A DNA stretch of 64,000 nt from Haematobia irritans (GCF_050003625.1 NC_134401.1:98868852-98932851); one strand, 5' to 3'. Counted from the first letter of the stretch, positions 12,393 through 23,737 are shown. The notes: generated by a model from the sequence alone, not told the origin. Numbers and translations are program-made.

Positions 12393-13270
12393 TGACCAAC
12401 TATGTGTCTCTAACATATTCTCTAATTTGCTTGCAGTCCCTGTTTTCCAACTGGACCAGGTCCCGTATTAGCTCTTCACCGATATGGTTAACTCTTTGCC
12501 TAGCAAAGGCAGAACAGTGACAAAGGTAGAGTTCCAAGGCTTCATCATTCCCAAATCAACACCTACATGCCACAATCCTCTGCTGCTCTCAATTCTAGGA
12601 CCCTGTTCATTATTCCCACGGACTTCCTGACTGTTGTCCTATTCTCTTTCAGTAGTTCTCCAACCTTTTTTCATCTGGGTCACCCCATAGTATTTTCGTC
12701 GCCCTTCCGACTATTGCATTGGTCCACATCGCTTTAAGTGTCTACCCTGTCCATTCATCAAATTTGGACGCGTTTCCTCCATTGGCTTTGAGTTTTCTAA
12801 GTTCACCTCCCTATGTGTCCTAGCTCTTATCGCCAGTTCATTTACCTTTACGTTTCCTCTTATTCCGACGCCCATATGATGCGAATCTTGCCGTATTCCG
12901 GGTATTCGAGGATTATGAACCTGCGTTCCAATACGGTTCACGATCGATCTGCCAAAATGTTCACGTTTTGTGCCTCGACTTATTTCCGAGCCATTTAACA
13001 TATACGCTTATGGCATGCACTTCAGCCTGCAGTATTCATCTGTGGTTCGGTAATCGTAATAGGATCTCGGCGTCTGGGTCCCGTCTTCTCACCCAAATTC
13101 GATTCATCGGTGTAGCAGTTATTTCCCTCTGGAATCTGTTCTGGGGTCCCATTCGCCCAGGACGATCTTACTGGCGTAAGAAAAACTCACTCGGGAGAGG
13201 TATATGATCATTGATTGTTGGGAAATCCGCCATCATTCATTGTCTAAAATTTCGATCGTGCATGGATGAA
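12393..13270 (-). pseudogene. 3' part of LINE L-a (RNase H region)
   Basis: Homologous to 2640-3510 (shared gtgtctctaac..., tttcgtcgcccttccgac and ggtataTGATCAt-type text) and in the same orientation. A minus-strand frame at 12711-13001 reads IRGNVKVNELAIRAR, the end of an RNase H domain (GN.KADELAR). Truncated at the 5' side and frameshifted throughout. It lacks the RT core. Confidence 0.7.
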
Positions 13271-13829
13271 AACCTTTTAGTATTTCTAAGAGTATGTATG
13301 TATGTATGGGGCTTCCTTGGATCCAAACCTTATAAATTGATTATATATCTGCCAGCTGATAACCCATTCTATATGATAATGATACTGTTAATTAAGTCCA
13401 CTGATTTTTCGTTATGATAATTACATTATGATAAATGTCTTCAAGGAAAGTTAACTAACTCAGTATGTTCTTCAGTGTTAGTTTGCACACATTTCCCACA
13501 AACAGAACAGACCTCAAAATTATCATTAATAAATGGATGCAGGAATACGAATAACCAGCCCCAGTAAACAGATTCGAGAGGTTTCTCTTCTATTCATATC
13601 TTGTAAATCTCAACCGTTGTCAATGACTTCGTCATTTAGAATTTGTCCATATAGCAAACCAACGATGCCAGCCAGCCATAAGGTAGGTAAAATGAATTGC
13701 TTGAAACATTTAATTTGCTTGTCTTATATAGGCACGCATCTCATTTGAAAATGGCACAGTGTTTCGAAAGAGCTTGTACACTTTAAATATCCAGAGGATA
13801 GAGGATGTCGTTTAATAAACTACAAGATT
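13271..13829. other. unassigned unique sequence
   Basis: No motif, TIR or tandem repeat recognised. Short frames at 13211-13417 and 13533-13748 show no domain. Confidence 0.5.
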
Positions 13830-14042
13830 TAACAAGTATGTACGGCTCAAAGTTCGGACAGGCCGAATCTTTTGTAGCCTTCATCATGGATTGCGTACAA
13901 CATTCTACCAAAGACTGTAATTCATAATGGAATTGAATTACTTGGGTAAAGATTTGATTTTTTAGGATTTGGGTGGAATTTTCAATTTTTTGGCAGTGAT
14001 CACGAATTAACCTCTTTTTCACTCTAGGACACTTAGTTTACG
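13830..14042 (+). mobile_element. Helentron-like family A, 5' end fragment
   Basis: Starts aacaagtatgtacggc, then gttcggacaggccgaatc and gattgcgta; these match the diagnostic 5' end of family A (see 44411, 56058, 59219). Similarity fades after about 13950, and the copy is cut by the SINE at 14044. Confidence 0.7.
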
Positions 14043-14043
14043 G

Positions 14044-14520
14044 GATCCACTGTGGTGTAATGATTTACATGCCCGCCTTGCATACACAAGGTCGTGGGTT
14101 CAAGCCCAGTTTCGAGCAAAGACTAAAATGTTTTTCCAGCGGTGTATTATCTCCTCTCAATAATGCTGGTGACATTACTGAGTGTCTCAAAGCTTCTCTA
14201 AGTGATTTCTCCGCAATGTGGAACGCCGTTCGGACGCGGCTTGTCATTGAGCTTAACATAGAATTGTTGTGAATAGTCTAAGGGCGTTTTCGATTTGCAA
14301 AAAATATGCTGCCTTGGTGTTATACTACTTCTTCCCTCATTGTATTTTCGCCCAAATGATAATGTCATTCCAAAGTTATTGCTCATTCATAGTATTGTGA
14401 GGGATACAGTATCCCAAATCGATGACAGTGCCCTTCATAAATTTCGAGAATGTTGCACTTTTTTGCCAATTGAAATCGACATAAGTGAGTCTGAAATATC
14501 GGGCTGTTATTATACCTAAC
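14044..14520 (+). mobile_element. SINE S1, interrupted copy
   Basis: Head with tRNA-like boxes (atgcccgccttgcatacac, B-box-like gtgggttcaagccc), body to the gagcttaacat segment and gaatagtctaa at about 14280. It resumes at about 14480 with gtgagtctgaaatatcgggc and the tacctaacct tail. About 200 bp of unrelated sequence (14282-14477) separate the halves. The B box is mutated from the consensus ggttcgattcc, so the copy is old. Confidence 0.75.
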
Positions 14521-14557
14521 CTAGTTTAAGAGGTATGGTCAAAAAAGTTTTACATAT

Positions 14558-15594
14558 AACAAGTATATAAAGCAGTAAGTTCGGCCGGGCCGAATCTTAA
14601 ATACCCACCACCATGAATCAAATATTATAATTCAACCAGTACACTTCCCGAAGATAAATTCAAAGATTTTACCTATGAAGACTAGATCAGATTCTGGATT
14701 TATAAGAACAATATTTGTTTGAGTTTTAGAGGAATCATAAACATCGTGTGCAAGTGTGCAAGAAAACGATGAAATTACGCCTTGATTTAAAATCTAACAT
14801 CTGTAGATTTTTACCCCCATTATTTAAATGATTACCAGAAGTAAAATCTGGAAACTATAATTCAGTTTCAAGCAATTTTCATTATCAGTGCACATGGACC
14901 GATATTCACCATTTTCGCCACACCTCTTTATGTTCCTAAAATACTTCTAGATTTAAAATTTCATGCAAATTTGAAAAAAAACTATGACTTCTAAAAGCCC
15001 AAGAAGTAAAATCGGGAGATCGGTCTATTTGGGAGTTAAACCAAAACATGGACCGATACTCACCATTTATACCTCTAGATTTCCAATTCCAGGCATATTG
15101 GATAAAAACTACGGATTCTATAAGCCCAAGACCCCTTATCGGTAGATCGGTCTATATGGGGGATATACCAAAACCTGGACCGATACTCACCATTTTTAGC
15201 ACACCTCTTTATGGCCCGAAAATTCCTCTAGATTTCCAATTTCAGGCAAATTAGAAACAAACTTCGGATTCTAGAAGCCCTAGAAATATAATCGGGAGAT
15301 CGGTCTATAGGGGGCTATACCAAAACATGGACCGATACTCACCATTTTTGGCACACCTCTTTATGGTCATAAAATACCTCTAGGCAAATTGGATAAGCCC
15401 AAGACCCCAAATCGGAAGGTCGGTTTATATGGGGACTATATCAAAACTTGAACCGATATAGCACATCTTCGAACTTGACCTGCCTGCAGACAAAAGACGA
15501 GTTTGTGCGAAATTTCAGCACGATTGCTTTATTATTGAAGACTGTAGCGTGATTACAACAGACAGACAGACAGACGGACATGGCTATATCGTCT
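14558..15594 (+). mobile_element. Helentron-like family B, 3' truncated
   Basis: 5' end aacaagtatataaagcag followed by the hairpin ttcggccgggccgaa and tacccaccaccatg. Then come repeated units containing gggagatcggtctat...ggaccgatactcaccat at 153-bp spacing, and the core gattacaacagacagacaga with catggctatatcgtcttag. The terminal piece after the core is replaced by the 29-bp minisatellite at 15595. Confidence 0.85.
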
Positions 15595-15860
15595 TAGAAA
15601 TTTTCTATAGAAATAAAATTTTGAGAAAATTTTCTATAGAAATAAAATTTTGAGAAAATTTTCTATAGAAATACAAATTTGACAAAAATTTCTATAGAAA
15701 TAAAATTTTGGCAAAATTTTCTATAGAAATAAAATATTGACAAAAACACAAAAAAAATGACAAAATTTTCCAAAAGAAAAAAATGTTGACAAAATTTTCT
15801 GTAGAAATATAATTGTAACAAAACTTTCTGAAGAAATAAATTTTTGCAAAATAATATTGT
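15595..15860 (-). repeat. 29-bp minisatellite, minus orientation
   Basis: About nine diverged units (tttctatagaaataaaattt) that begin within the core of the family B element and replace its 3' end. The right edge at about 15855 carries ttggtag, a border motif seen next to other minus-oriented arrays. Confidence 0.85.
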
Positions 15861-16440
15861 TTGGTAGTTTTTGGTTCGCATTATTTTCGAAAGCGATCGA
15901 TAACTTCTCATCTAGAAAGTGTTCGTGTGGAAGCGTAATATAGAAACGCGTGCTTTTTTCGACTAAAACATTCTTGAAATTCAATAAATTGGTGTTTTTG
16001 ACTATGGCTTTTACGAAATCGAGATTTAATTTCTACGGAATACTCCTAAAATTTTCTGCGTTAGTGGCCAGGATTATCATTTAGAAGAAACAAGATATTG
16101 GGTTTCGTTTTCTTTCAGGATATTACTGATGTACGAGACTATAATTTGAAGGATATACCTTTATCAAGGCTTCTGGATGGAAGACATAGAAAACTTGTTT
16201 TAAACGGCAAATGTGATGGAATTAATCCTGACTGATACTGAAGAGGAAATAAACAACTATGAGGAATCACAATGGACCAACATGGTCTAAGTGGAAACCA
16301 ATTCCCTTTCTAAGGATTTCATGACATCCTCTATAAATTAACCTAACCTTATTTCGGAAACGCATTTAAACCAAATATAAGGATGGTTGGAGTTTGACAT
16401 ATTTTCTGACCTGAAGGCAATGTCTAAAACTTTCTCTCTT
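15861..16440. other. unassigned; possible retroposon 3' tail
   Basis: No gene recognised. About 16265-16350 (aatcacaatggaccaacatg, gtctaagtgg ... ttaacctaacctta) resembles the shared SINE/LINE 3' tail, suggesting a worn retroposon end. Confidence 0.35.
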
Positions 16441-16700
16441 ATGCCTAGTACTAAGTTCGTTTATGCGAAAAACGAATATCTTCATATATCTCCGTAAATA
16501 GGGTCTCAAACCTAGGGATGTTAACTTATTTATGCGAAATAATATACCTGCCTATTTTTTTCGTGCGAAAAATTCAGGGTTGTATCAATATTTGCTTTAA
16601 AATGCTCAAAACAAAGATTTCGCATTTATTCCGCGCTAACCTTTTTTATATGGAGTATAACAGTTTTTCGCGTGAAAACGTGATCTTAGTCCTAGGCTTT
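16441..16700 (+). mobile_element. MITE family H, about 260 bp
   Basis: Imperfect inverted termini: left tgcctagtactaagttcg...gcgaaaaac, right gtttttcgcg...cttagtcctaggc. A homologous partial copy in reverse orientation lies at 20656-20800 (gcctagtactaagatcatg). No TSD could be fixed; no coding capacity. Confidence 0.65.
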
Positions 16701-17111
16701 AGTGTGTAAATATAATAGCGATAGGCGGTAGGCGAAACATTTTTGCCGCGACGGCAAATACAATACGCTTGTCGGCAAAAATTTCCTCTTTTCTTGTTTC
16801 TGAGTGTTTTTGATGTCAATATAGCATGATATTTCATTATTTAATATTGGAGATGGATAAAAACATGTAATATCGTTTTATTTGTTATATCATAAAAAAA
16901 GATTGTCGACATGACCAGGCAAAAACAATGCTTAGTAAAAAATTGATAGGCGATTACAACACTATACCATTTTCCGCCTAGGAATTGGGATAGATTTTAA
17001 ATTGGCGACACGCCGCTAACCGTCACGGTATTCCGTCGCGGATTTTGGACTTCCCATAAGAAATACACGTAAACAAGTGTTCGCCTATCGCTATGGTTAT
17101 ATTTGCACACT
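16701..17111 (+). mobile_element. MITE family G, about 410 bp
   Basis: Inverted ends agtgtgtaaatataa...tagcgataggcg and cgcctatcgctatggttata...gcacact. Interior text (tgtcggcaaaaatttcctct, ttggcgacacgccgctaacc, ttttggacttcccataagaa) is shared with copies at 42245-42400 and 43321-43665. No open frame of note. Confidence 0.75.
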
Positions 17112-18310
17112 TGCCCTACTCATGAAGTTGACACTACCTTCCTAACCTTTGAAGCCTTTATATATTGGAAAAGTCTGCCAATGAATTTCTTCGAGTGCTC
17201 GCTCCCCTTGTCATTAATATCAGTAACTTAACGTTAAAAATTTGGTTTTGTACTCAATGGGACTGAATGAGGCCGTGAGTCCAATTTTCATTATCACCTA
17301 ACTAGATTCTATCTCTGGAATGTAAAATTTTCCAATATTCCTAATTTATAATGAGTCGGAATCCATATCGCCTCACTGTGCTCCATTTCTTTCATATTTT
17401 TCTTTGAGATTGGTTTTACTTGCGTTGATCTCATACACGTTTCTGGGATTTGGAACCACTTTACGAGTATACTCGAGTGCGTGCCTGACTTGCTACCTAC
17501 CTGATTGTGCCATGCCTTCGATATTCAAGTTTACAGAGTTACTGCTGCCTTGTATACCGACACTGTAGTTCTTAATATCCGTTTGTCTCTTGGCATCGTG
17601 CTACAACTTCAGTGACTGCTGCAGCTAGTCCAGTCATTTGTGTTTCCCAGGCAATTCATTAGACTGCGATTGTATGTGGCTAAGAGGGCAATCTGTGAAC
17701 GGGCCATGGCAAATGAGTATGCGACTACGAGAACGATGAAGAAAACGCATATCTGTTTTTATGGCCACATTCAAGATTTTCAAGTTGTAGAATTATTTGG
17801 GTTAACCACACAATCACGCGCTTCACCATTCGACGCAGCAACTGCGCGCCAGCAATAATAACACAAGAGGCATACCAAGAAGCCAGCCTGTGGACAATCT
17901 TCCAAGTGATGAAGTAGAATGTTTCTCAACTACACCCAAAGTCATTCAGTTCAGTTGGCAAGCTACAGCGACAGTCAGAATTTCGAACGTGCTTTTCAAA
18001 TTTATGCCGAAGCGCTAATCAAAAATTCAAGATAAAGAACCCCACCAGTGCTCCCCATCATCATTGAGCACCATCGTCAAACCAACCACATCACAGGGCC
18101 CCCTAAATGCCAACAACAATTGGTAACCCGTAAATGTGACAAAATCTCAGACATACATACAAACAAACCTTTGTTTGTAATACGTAAAGTTGATGGTTGC
18201 TTTTGTTGTTGTTGGAACAGTTCTTTTCGAGAGCTAACGCAGATAGGTGTTGACAGGGACAGCCACAAGAAATGAGGTCATAAAAATATGTTAAAATGAA
18301 CTCCCTCTAG
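17112..18310. other. unique sequence, no gene recognised
   Basis: No transposon signal. The stretch 17946-17990 (cattcagttcagttggcaag...cgacagtcag) resembles an insect initiator region (TCAGTT), but no TATA box or downstream element and no convincing following frame are visible. A 72-codon frame at 17640-17858 is unrecognised. Confidence 0.35.
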
Positions 18311-18326
18311 AATGATAAAAGATTCA

Positions 18327-18525
18327 ATGAGATTGCGAAACCGGTTATCAAAATGGGAGAGATAGGGAGTTGAAAACAAAAAATTCCATAGATTTTAAAA
18401 CTTTAAAGAATGTGTTGCTTTGTAAACGAGCCTATTGGCCCATGAGATTGCGAAACCGGTTATCAAAATGTGAGAGATAGAGAGTTGGAAAAAATTCCAT
18501 AGATTTGAAAATGTTGTTTGGGCCT
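18327..18525 (+). repeat. diverged tandem duplication, offset 114 bp
   Basis: The block gagattgcgaaaccggttat through attccatagattt occurs twice (from about 18329 and 18443) with small differences. Confidence 0.8.
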
Positions 18526-18599
18526 CATGGGCTTTTGAGATAATACGATTTGTCATCCAATCTGGTCGGTTTGGTATCGGCGATGACAAAAAAAGAAGT

Positions 18600-18784
18600 G
18601 TATCAGGTTGATAAAGTACTCAAAAAGTGGACATCCACGGTCCCTTTAATTTTGTCCACATTCGAGATGTGTCCACTTAAAAGAGGTTAATTTTAATGTG
18701 ATAATATAGCAAACGTCTCACGAAAGGTGAGAGAGAGAGGTGTCCGCTTTACAGAGTGTCCAATTTTGAGAGGTTTCACTGTAT
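18600..18784 (+). mobile_element. pogo/Tigger-like terminal fragment
   Basis: Serial gtggaca / tgtccac / gtgtccgct motifs ending in ttgagaggtttcactgta, the signature end of pogo/Tigger DNA elements. No matching left terminus is visible, so it is a fragment. A family B element follows immediately. Confidence 0.55.
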
Positions 18785-19139
18785 AGCAAAACATGGATCG
18801 TTAAATCAGGAGATCGGTCTATATGGGAGCTATACCCAAACATGGACCGATTCACAACATATGCGCCACGCCTATTTACGGACCTATAAAACCTCCAGAT
18901 TTTGAATTTCAGACAAATCGGATAAAAATTGGGATGTATCGACGCTCTAGAGGTCAAATCGGGAGATCGGTGTATATGGAAGGAATACCAAAACATGGAC
19001 CGATGCGCATCATCTTCGCCACACTTATATGTGGACCTAAAATACCTCCCATTTCCAATATCAGGCAAATCAGATAAAAATTGCGGTGTTCAGAACCAAA
19101 GAAGTCTAATAAGGAGATCGGATTACATGGGGGCGACAC
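18785..19139 (+). mobile_element. Helentron-like family B, internal fragment
   Basis: Two and a half 153-bp family B units (agatcggtctatatgggag, catggaccgattcacaac). In one frame the units read SVYMGAIPKHGPI and its variants 51 codons apart. Both ends are missing. Confidence 0.8.
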
Positions 19140-19355
19140 CGGTACTGTTTTTGCTTATGGACCAAACAGTACCGTAAGCAAATGTGTTTACTTGCTTTTG
19201 TGTCGTTAACATAGAATATTTATTCAGCTGGCAAAAAAATTGGGGCATTAGAGGGTTAATCAGCTTATTAATAAACAAAATGATTGGGTTTACTTGCCAA
19301 AGAGAGGGCAGACAAATATTTCGGACTGCAGACCCTGAACATTCTAACAGGACTT
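19140..19355. other. short spacer with compound hairpin
   Basis: 19140-19174 holds an 11-bp perfect inverted repeat (cggtactgttt / aaacagtaccg) with a 13-nt loop that overlaps a second dyad (ttgctta / taagcaa). The rest is unassigned. Confidence 0.6.
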
Positions 19356-19694
19356 AGGGAGCCACCGTGGTGGAATGGTTAGCATGCCCGCCTTGCATAC
19401 ACAAGGTCGTGGGTTCGATTCCTGCTTCGACCGAACACCAAAAAGTTTTTCAACGGTGGATTATCCCACCTCAGTAATGCTGGTGACATTTCTGAGGGGT
19501 TTCAAAGCTTCTCTAAGTGGTTTCACTGCAATGTGGAACGCTGTTTGGACTCGGCTATAAAAAGGAGGTCCCTTGTCATTGAGCTTAACATGAAATCGGG
19601 CAGCACTCAGTGATAAGAGAGAAATTCACCAATGTGGTATCACAATGGACTGAACAGTCTAAGTGAGCCTGATACATCGGGCTGCCACCTAACC
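19356..19694 (+). mobile_element. SINE S1, full length
   Basis: tRNA-derived head: A-box-like ggaatggttagcatgcccg and a perfect B box ggttcgattcc in the order and spacing of a tRNA promoter, then a unique body and the 3' tail aatgtggtatcacaatggac ... taacctaacct. About 338 bp. No clear TSD. The 61-codon frame over the head is not a gene. Confidence 0.9.
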
Positions 19695-20655
19695 TAACCT
19701 AGGATAAGAGAGATGAAGAGTTTCACTGATATCTGAAATCAAAACTCCTTGTGATCCATGCCCATTTTAAATTATAAATTCAGATATCAAACCTAGTACA
19801 ATTCAACATTACACATGACATAGTCTCAACACTCACTCACTTTACTGGTATCGAACAGCAACAACAACAGCAACAAATTGTTGATGTGCGCCAATAACCC
19901 AATTTCTAAAAGTCGTCGTTGCACATGATGCACTTTTGTTGTTATTGCAGTAGATTTCATGCCTCTTTGCTTTGTTCTTTTGTTGTTGTTCTTCTTCTTC
20001 CTCTTATTATTGTTACTGCATTGCAATTTGTTGCTGTTTGCCAAATAAATACATTCATACACACGTATATTGTCCAAAGATTTCGTTTGGTCGAAACATT
20101 GATGGCAGACTGCAATGTTTACTAGTACAGAAGGGGCAATGTGTCCATATGAAAGCTCATGTATGTGAATGTACACGGTTATCTTCGAGGTACGATGTTG
20201 CCGACTACAACATAATGGTGGCCATGCACTGAAAACGTAACTAATTCCGAATGTAGTATCACCACTAAACAAATAAAACAAGAATGCATAGTGAGACGGA
20301 TGGACTGAGAGGCGGACGAACAGAGACACTCAAACAAATAAAAAGTCATGATTTATGCAAGTTGCAACAAATCCTGTTCCCATGAGAGTCATCTTAAGAT
20401 GTTTGGACAAACACAAGAACATATTTTCCCATCATGCTATGACATGAATCTAGGTTGTTAGAACCAGATTGACTGGTCAACAATTCTATGTCTGTATATC
20501 TACAAAATGTAGTCTATTAGAATAGTATCACTCACATGACTGTGTGTCAGAGAGGACATAATATTGATCCCATATGATGCAAATTGCACTGTCAATATAT
20601 AGGTATTTCGATAAATGATGGAAAAAAGGTCCTATGGAATCTTAGATTGATCCTG
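19695..20655. other. unique sequence with one 167-codon frame
   Basis: No transposon recognised. A minus frame 19826-20329 is the longest frame in non-repeat DNA, but it is low-complexity (Asn/Lys/Leu runs from CAA/GTT repeats) with no domain or signal; I do not call it a gene. CAA-rich microsatellite tracts lie near 19857-20030. Confidence 0.5.
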
Positions 20656-20800
20656 GTTTAAGCCTAGTACTAAGATCATGTTTTCGCACGAAAAACTGTT
20701 ATACTCCATATAAAAAACGTTAGCGCGGAATAAATGCGAAATCTTTGTTTTGAGCATTTTCAAACACATATTTATACAACCGAAAACAAACTAAATTGTT
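20656..20800 (-). mobile_element. MITE family H, partial copy
   Basis: Reverse-complement match to 16560-16700: gcctagtactaagatcatg, then cgcacgaaaaactgttatac and gcgcggaataaatgcgaaat. The far end is missing. Confidence 0.7.
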
Positions 20801-20849
20801 TTATAGGAAGAATGAATGAACTCCTGCGAAAATTGAAAAAAAAAATTTA

Positions 20850-20998
20850 ATCTACATTAGAGGCGTGAGTCGTGAACAAAATCCAAAGCAACTCTCTTGA
20901 ATGTGCGTGAATGGGACTAAAATAAATATTTCGTGTGTGAGCGTGCGGGAGAAATAAAATTTCTGCAAAATCATGCTCACGAAAAAATCAAATCAAAA
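20850..20998 (-). mobile_element. fragment of the cacgcacg hAT-like MITE
   Basis: Reverse complement matches 28770-28925 (gattttgcagaaattttat, tttagtcccattcacgcaca, ttttgttcacgactcacg). It starts with agaggcgtgagtcgtg, a worn version of that element's end. Confidence 0.7.
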
Positions 20999-21115
20999 AA
21001 CCACGACCTAGAATATGTATACTTTATGGGGTCTCAGAGCATTATTTCGATGTGTTACAAACGGAATGGCAAAGTTAATATATCTCCCATCCTATGGTGG
21101 AGGGTATAAAAAGTT
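20999..21115 (+). mobile_element. Helentron-like family A, 3' end fragment
   Basis: Carries the end of the core (ccacgacctagaatatgt), cgatgtgttacaaacggaat and the terminal catcctatggtggagggtat. Only the last approximately 115 bp are present. Confidence 0.8.
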
Positions 21116-21198
21116 TGAAACAGACTATCTCTGATTTACAGTAGTTCTTTCATACTATTTTTGGGAATGGTACGCAGTCGCGGTCAACATTTGCATGA

Positions 21199-21526
21199 TG
21201 CAATGGTTAGCATGCCCGCCTTGCATACACAAGGTCGTGGGTTCGATTCCTGCTTCGACCGAACACCAAAAGTTTTTCAGCGGTGGATTATCCTACCTCA
21301 GTAATGCTGGTGACATTTCTGATGGTTACAAAGCTTCCCTAAGTGGTTTCACTGCAATGTGCAACGCCGTTCGGACTCGGCTATAAAAAGGAGGTCCCTT
21401 GTCATCGAGCTTAACATGAAATCGGGCAGCACTCAGTGATAAGAGAGAAGTTCACCAATGTGGTATCACAATGGACTGAATAGTCTAAGTGAGCCTGATA
21501 CATCCGGCTGCCACCTAACCTAACCT
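21199..21526 (+). mobile_element. SINE S1, full length with 13-bp TSD
   Basis: Same head (A-box-like region, perfect B box ggttcgattcc), body and taacctaacct tail as the copy at 19356. It is bracketed by the direct repeat aacatttgcatga at 21186-21198 and 21527-21539. The exact duplication shows LINE-style retroposition. Confidence 0.95.
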
Positions 21527-21539
21527 AACATTTGCATGA

Positions 21540-21624
21540 AATAATCTTAAAATATTAAATTATATGGACCGTACTATCGATTCAAATAAAGATTTCATGT
21601 TTGTTTCTGAATTTTATGTTTTTA
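21540..21624. other. short AT-rich spacer
   Basis: Nothing recognised. Confidence 0.4.
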
Positions 21625-22440
21625 TACCCTAAACCACATAACCACAGGGTATAACTTTGATCTGAGAAAAAATGTACCTGCCATAAAATATATACCGATC
21701 GACTTAAAATCACCTACTGAGTCGATCTAGCTCTTGGTGTCTGTCCATGTATTTGTTGTTCGCAGGATTCCGACTGATAATTGTAACCGATTTTGATGAA
21801 ATTTGGTATATAGCTTTTTTTGGCACAAGCACAAACACTATTGAATTTGGAACAAATCGGATCAAATTTAGATATAGCTCCCATATATATGTATCGCCCG
21901 ATTTCGATAAATGGGGTCAGATTGCGTTCACTTACTAACCGATCCGCCACAAAGTAATCTAATTTATCAACCTTTAAGTTTGCAAAATTTCATCGAAATC
22001 GGTTTAGATTTAAATATAGCTCCCATATATATGTATCGCCAGATTTTCCCAAATTTGGCCATAAGGGCCTTATTTAGCAAGCGGTCTTACTCAAAGTTGG
22101 CCAAATCTAATTTTCGATAGTACTTACTGTATGTGCAAAAATCATCGAATTCGATTCAGATTTAGCTATAGTTCTCATATATATGTATTGACCGAATTTT
22201 CCAATTTTGGCCATAAAACCCTTATTTATCAACCGATCGTACTCAAAGTTGGGTTACTATAATCTTCTATAGTATGTGTGCAAAAAATCATGGAAATCGG
22301 TTAAGATTTAAATATAGCTCCCATATATATGTAGCGCCCGATTTTCAAAAAATTGCCCCCAATAACCTTTATTTTTGACCATAGTGTCCTTATTTATTTA
22401 CACAGGGTAATCTCCTGTAATATCAACCAAACCTGCAAAG
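21625..22440 (-). mobile_element. Helentron-like family C-related element
   Basis: The left end tttataccctaaaccacata and cacagggtata form the 3' terminus on the minus strand. The core follows (ctgagtcgatctagc, gtctgtccatgt), then repeated units with tatagctcccatatatatgt and cgcccgatttt. The orientation is minus because the core/terminus lies at the left. The right end merges into the TIR element at 22445. Confidence 0.75.
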
Positions 22441-22444
22441 GAGC

Positions 22445-23737
22445 AACTCTAGTTTAGCTATACCACTCAAAATTTTTATTTGGTTTTTTGCGTCGATAGA
22501 GAATTAAATTTTATGTCGGAATAGCAAGTAACCGGTTTGCGGTGGTAACCGGATAACCGGTTATTCGAGCCTAAAGTATAAGTAAATATTCGTTAATAAA
22601 ACCGGTTCTACTGAACCGATTGCTTTTATATGTACATCACTAGAAGGGTAAAGGTATCACCTTTCAAATGAGGTATGACCTAAATTTTTCTGGCTATCGG
22701 TCTACGTTAATAAATGTGAATTTTCGAACCGGTTTTTTTTTATAAAACTGCCTATAAATCAAAAAGTGGTCAATGTAAAGGTACTAAGTAACCGGTTGAA
22801 AATGTAGCATTTAGGCAGATATCTCTGCCAGAACCGGAGTTATGCGCCAATGAATTTAATTGTATCCGTTGCATAGTAAACTATTATACTAATTTTAATT
22901 TATAAGTTGTTTTTTCGGGTTGAATAAAACAGAAGTGTTTTTAAACCGGTTATAGCAACATGGTTGTAGTGAATCGTTTGTTTGGAAAGTCACATTTTGC
23001 AAAGACAAAACCACGCGAATTTTTGAAAAAAAAAATCTTTTTAAACCGGATATGTTAGGTTAGGTTAAAGTGGCAGCCCGATTAAGATTCAGGCTCACTT
23101 AGACTATTCAGTCCATTGTGATAAATATGGATATGGATATGGACCGGATATGGATATAAATCTGTTAATATATCCGGTTCTAAAAAAAAAATTGATATAA
23201 AAAGCGCCGCTGGCGAACTTGTTTTTTTAACGGATATCGATATAAATCGGCGCCTCAGACGGAAAGTTTTTTTTAATCTGGCTATTGATGCAAATGAATA
23301 AATATTTCCGGTTTTAACTACAATTTGAATGTACAAAGCGCCACAGGCGAAAAATTTTTTCAAAAAATTCGCACGATTTTTTTGAAAAAAAATTTCAATT
23401 TTCTTTGTACACCGGACATGAATATAAACCGGTTAATATCTACGGTTTTAGTGGTGATATCCGTTTAAATTTAACTATGACGGATAGGTAAAAATGTTAA
23501 CTACAAATAGATCGATTTATGCATAATTTAAAAGGGGTTATAATTAGCTTGCTAGAGATGTATATTTCAAAGTAATCGGTTCACCAGAACCGGTTTTATT
23601 AACAATTATTTACTTGGACTTTAGAACCGAATAACCGGTTACAGCTAGGAAAAAAATTGTTGTTGTAATCTACTATTAGAGTTCTACCATCTATGAAGTT
23701 TTGGAAGAAATCTGAGAAGTATAGCTAAACTAGAGTT
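22445..23737. mobile_element. 1.3-kb long-inverted-repeat element with accggtta motifs
   Basis: Termini aactctagtttagctata (22445-22462) and its reverse complement (23720-23737). A second, longer inverted block follows inward: 22553-22652 against 23551-23642, sharing accggttattcg, aaccggttct and gaaccgatt with about 80 percent identity by eye. The centre holds many ccggata / accggtta repeats. This is a foldback-like non-autonomous element; no transposase frame is present. TSD not resolved. Confidence 0.8.
23053..23124 (-). mobile_element. retroposon 3' tail nested in the foldback element
   Basis: ttaggttaggttaaagtggc, agcccgattaagattcaggc and the cttagactattcagtcc block. The cacttta/aagtggc variant looks more like the LINE version of the shared tail than the SINE one. 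TSD unclear. Confidence 0.7.

Noticed and set aside
12374..12400. ttgacca on both sides of an oligo(T) as a TSD
   Set aside because: The repeats flank only the T run and not a whole element; 7 bp in this context may be chance.
19356..19450. Possible tRNA gene (A and B boxes)
   Set aside because: The head continues into a repeated body and a taacctaacct tail present at many loci; it is a SINE.
19826..20329. 167-codon minus-strand frame in unique DNA
   Set aside because: Low-complexity Asn/Lys and Leu runs from microsatellite tracts, no domain, no splice or promoter support.
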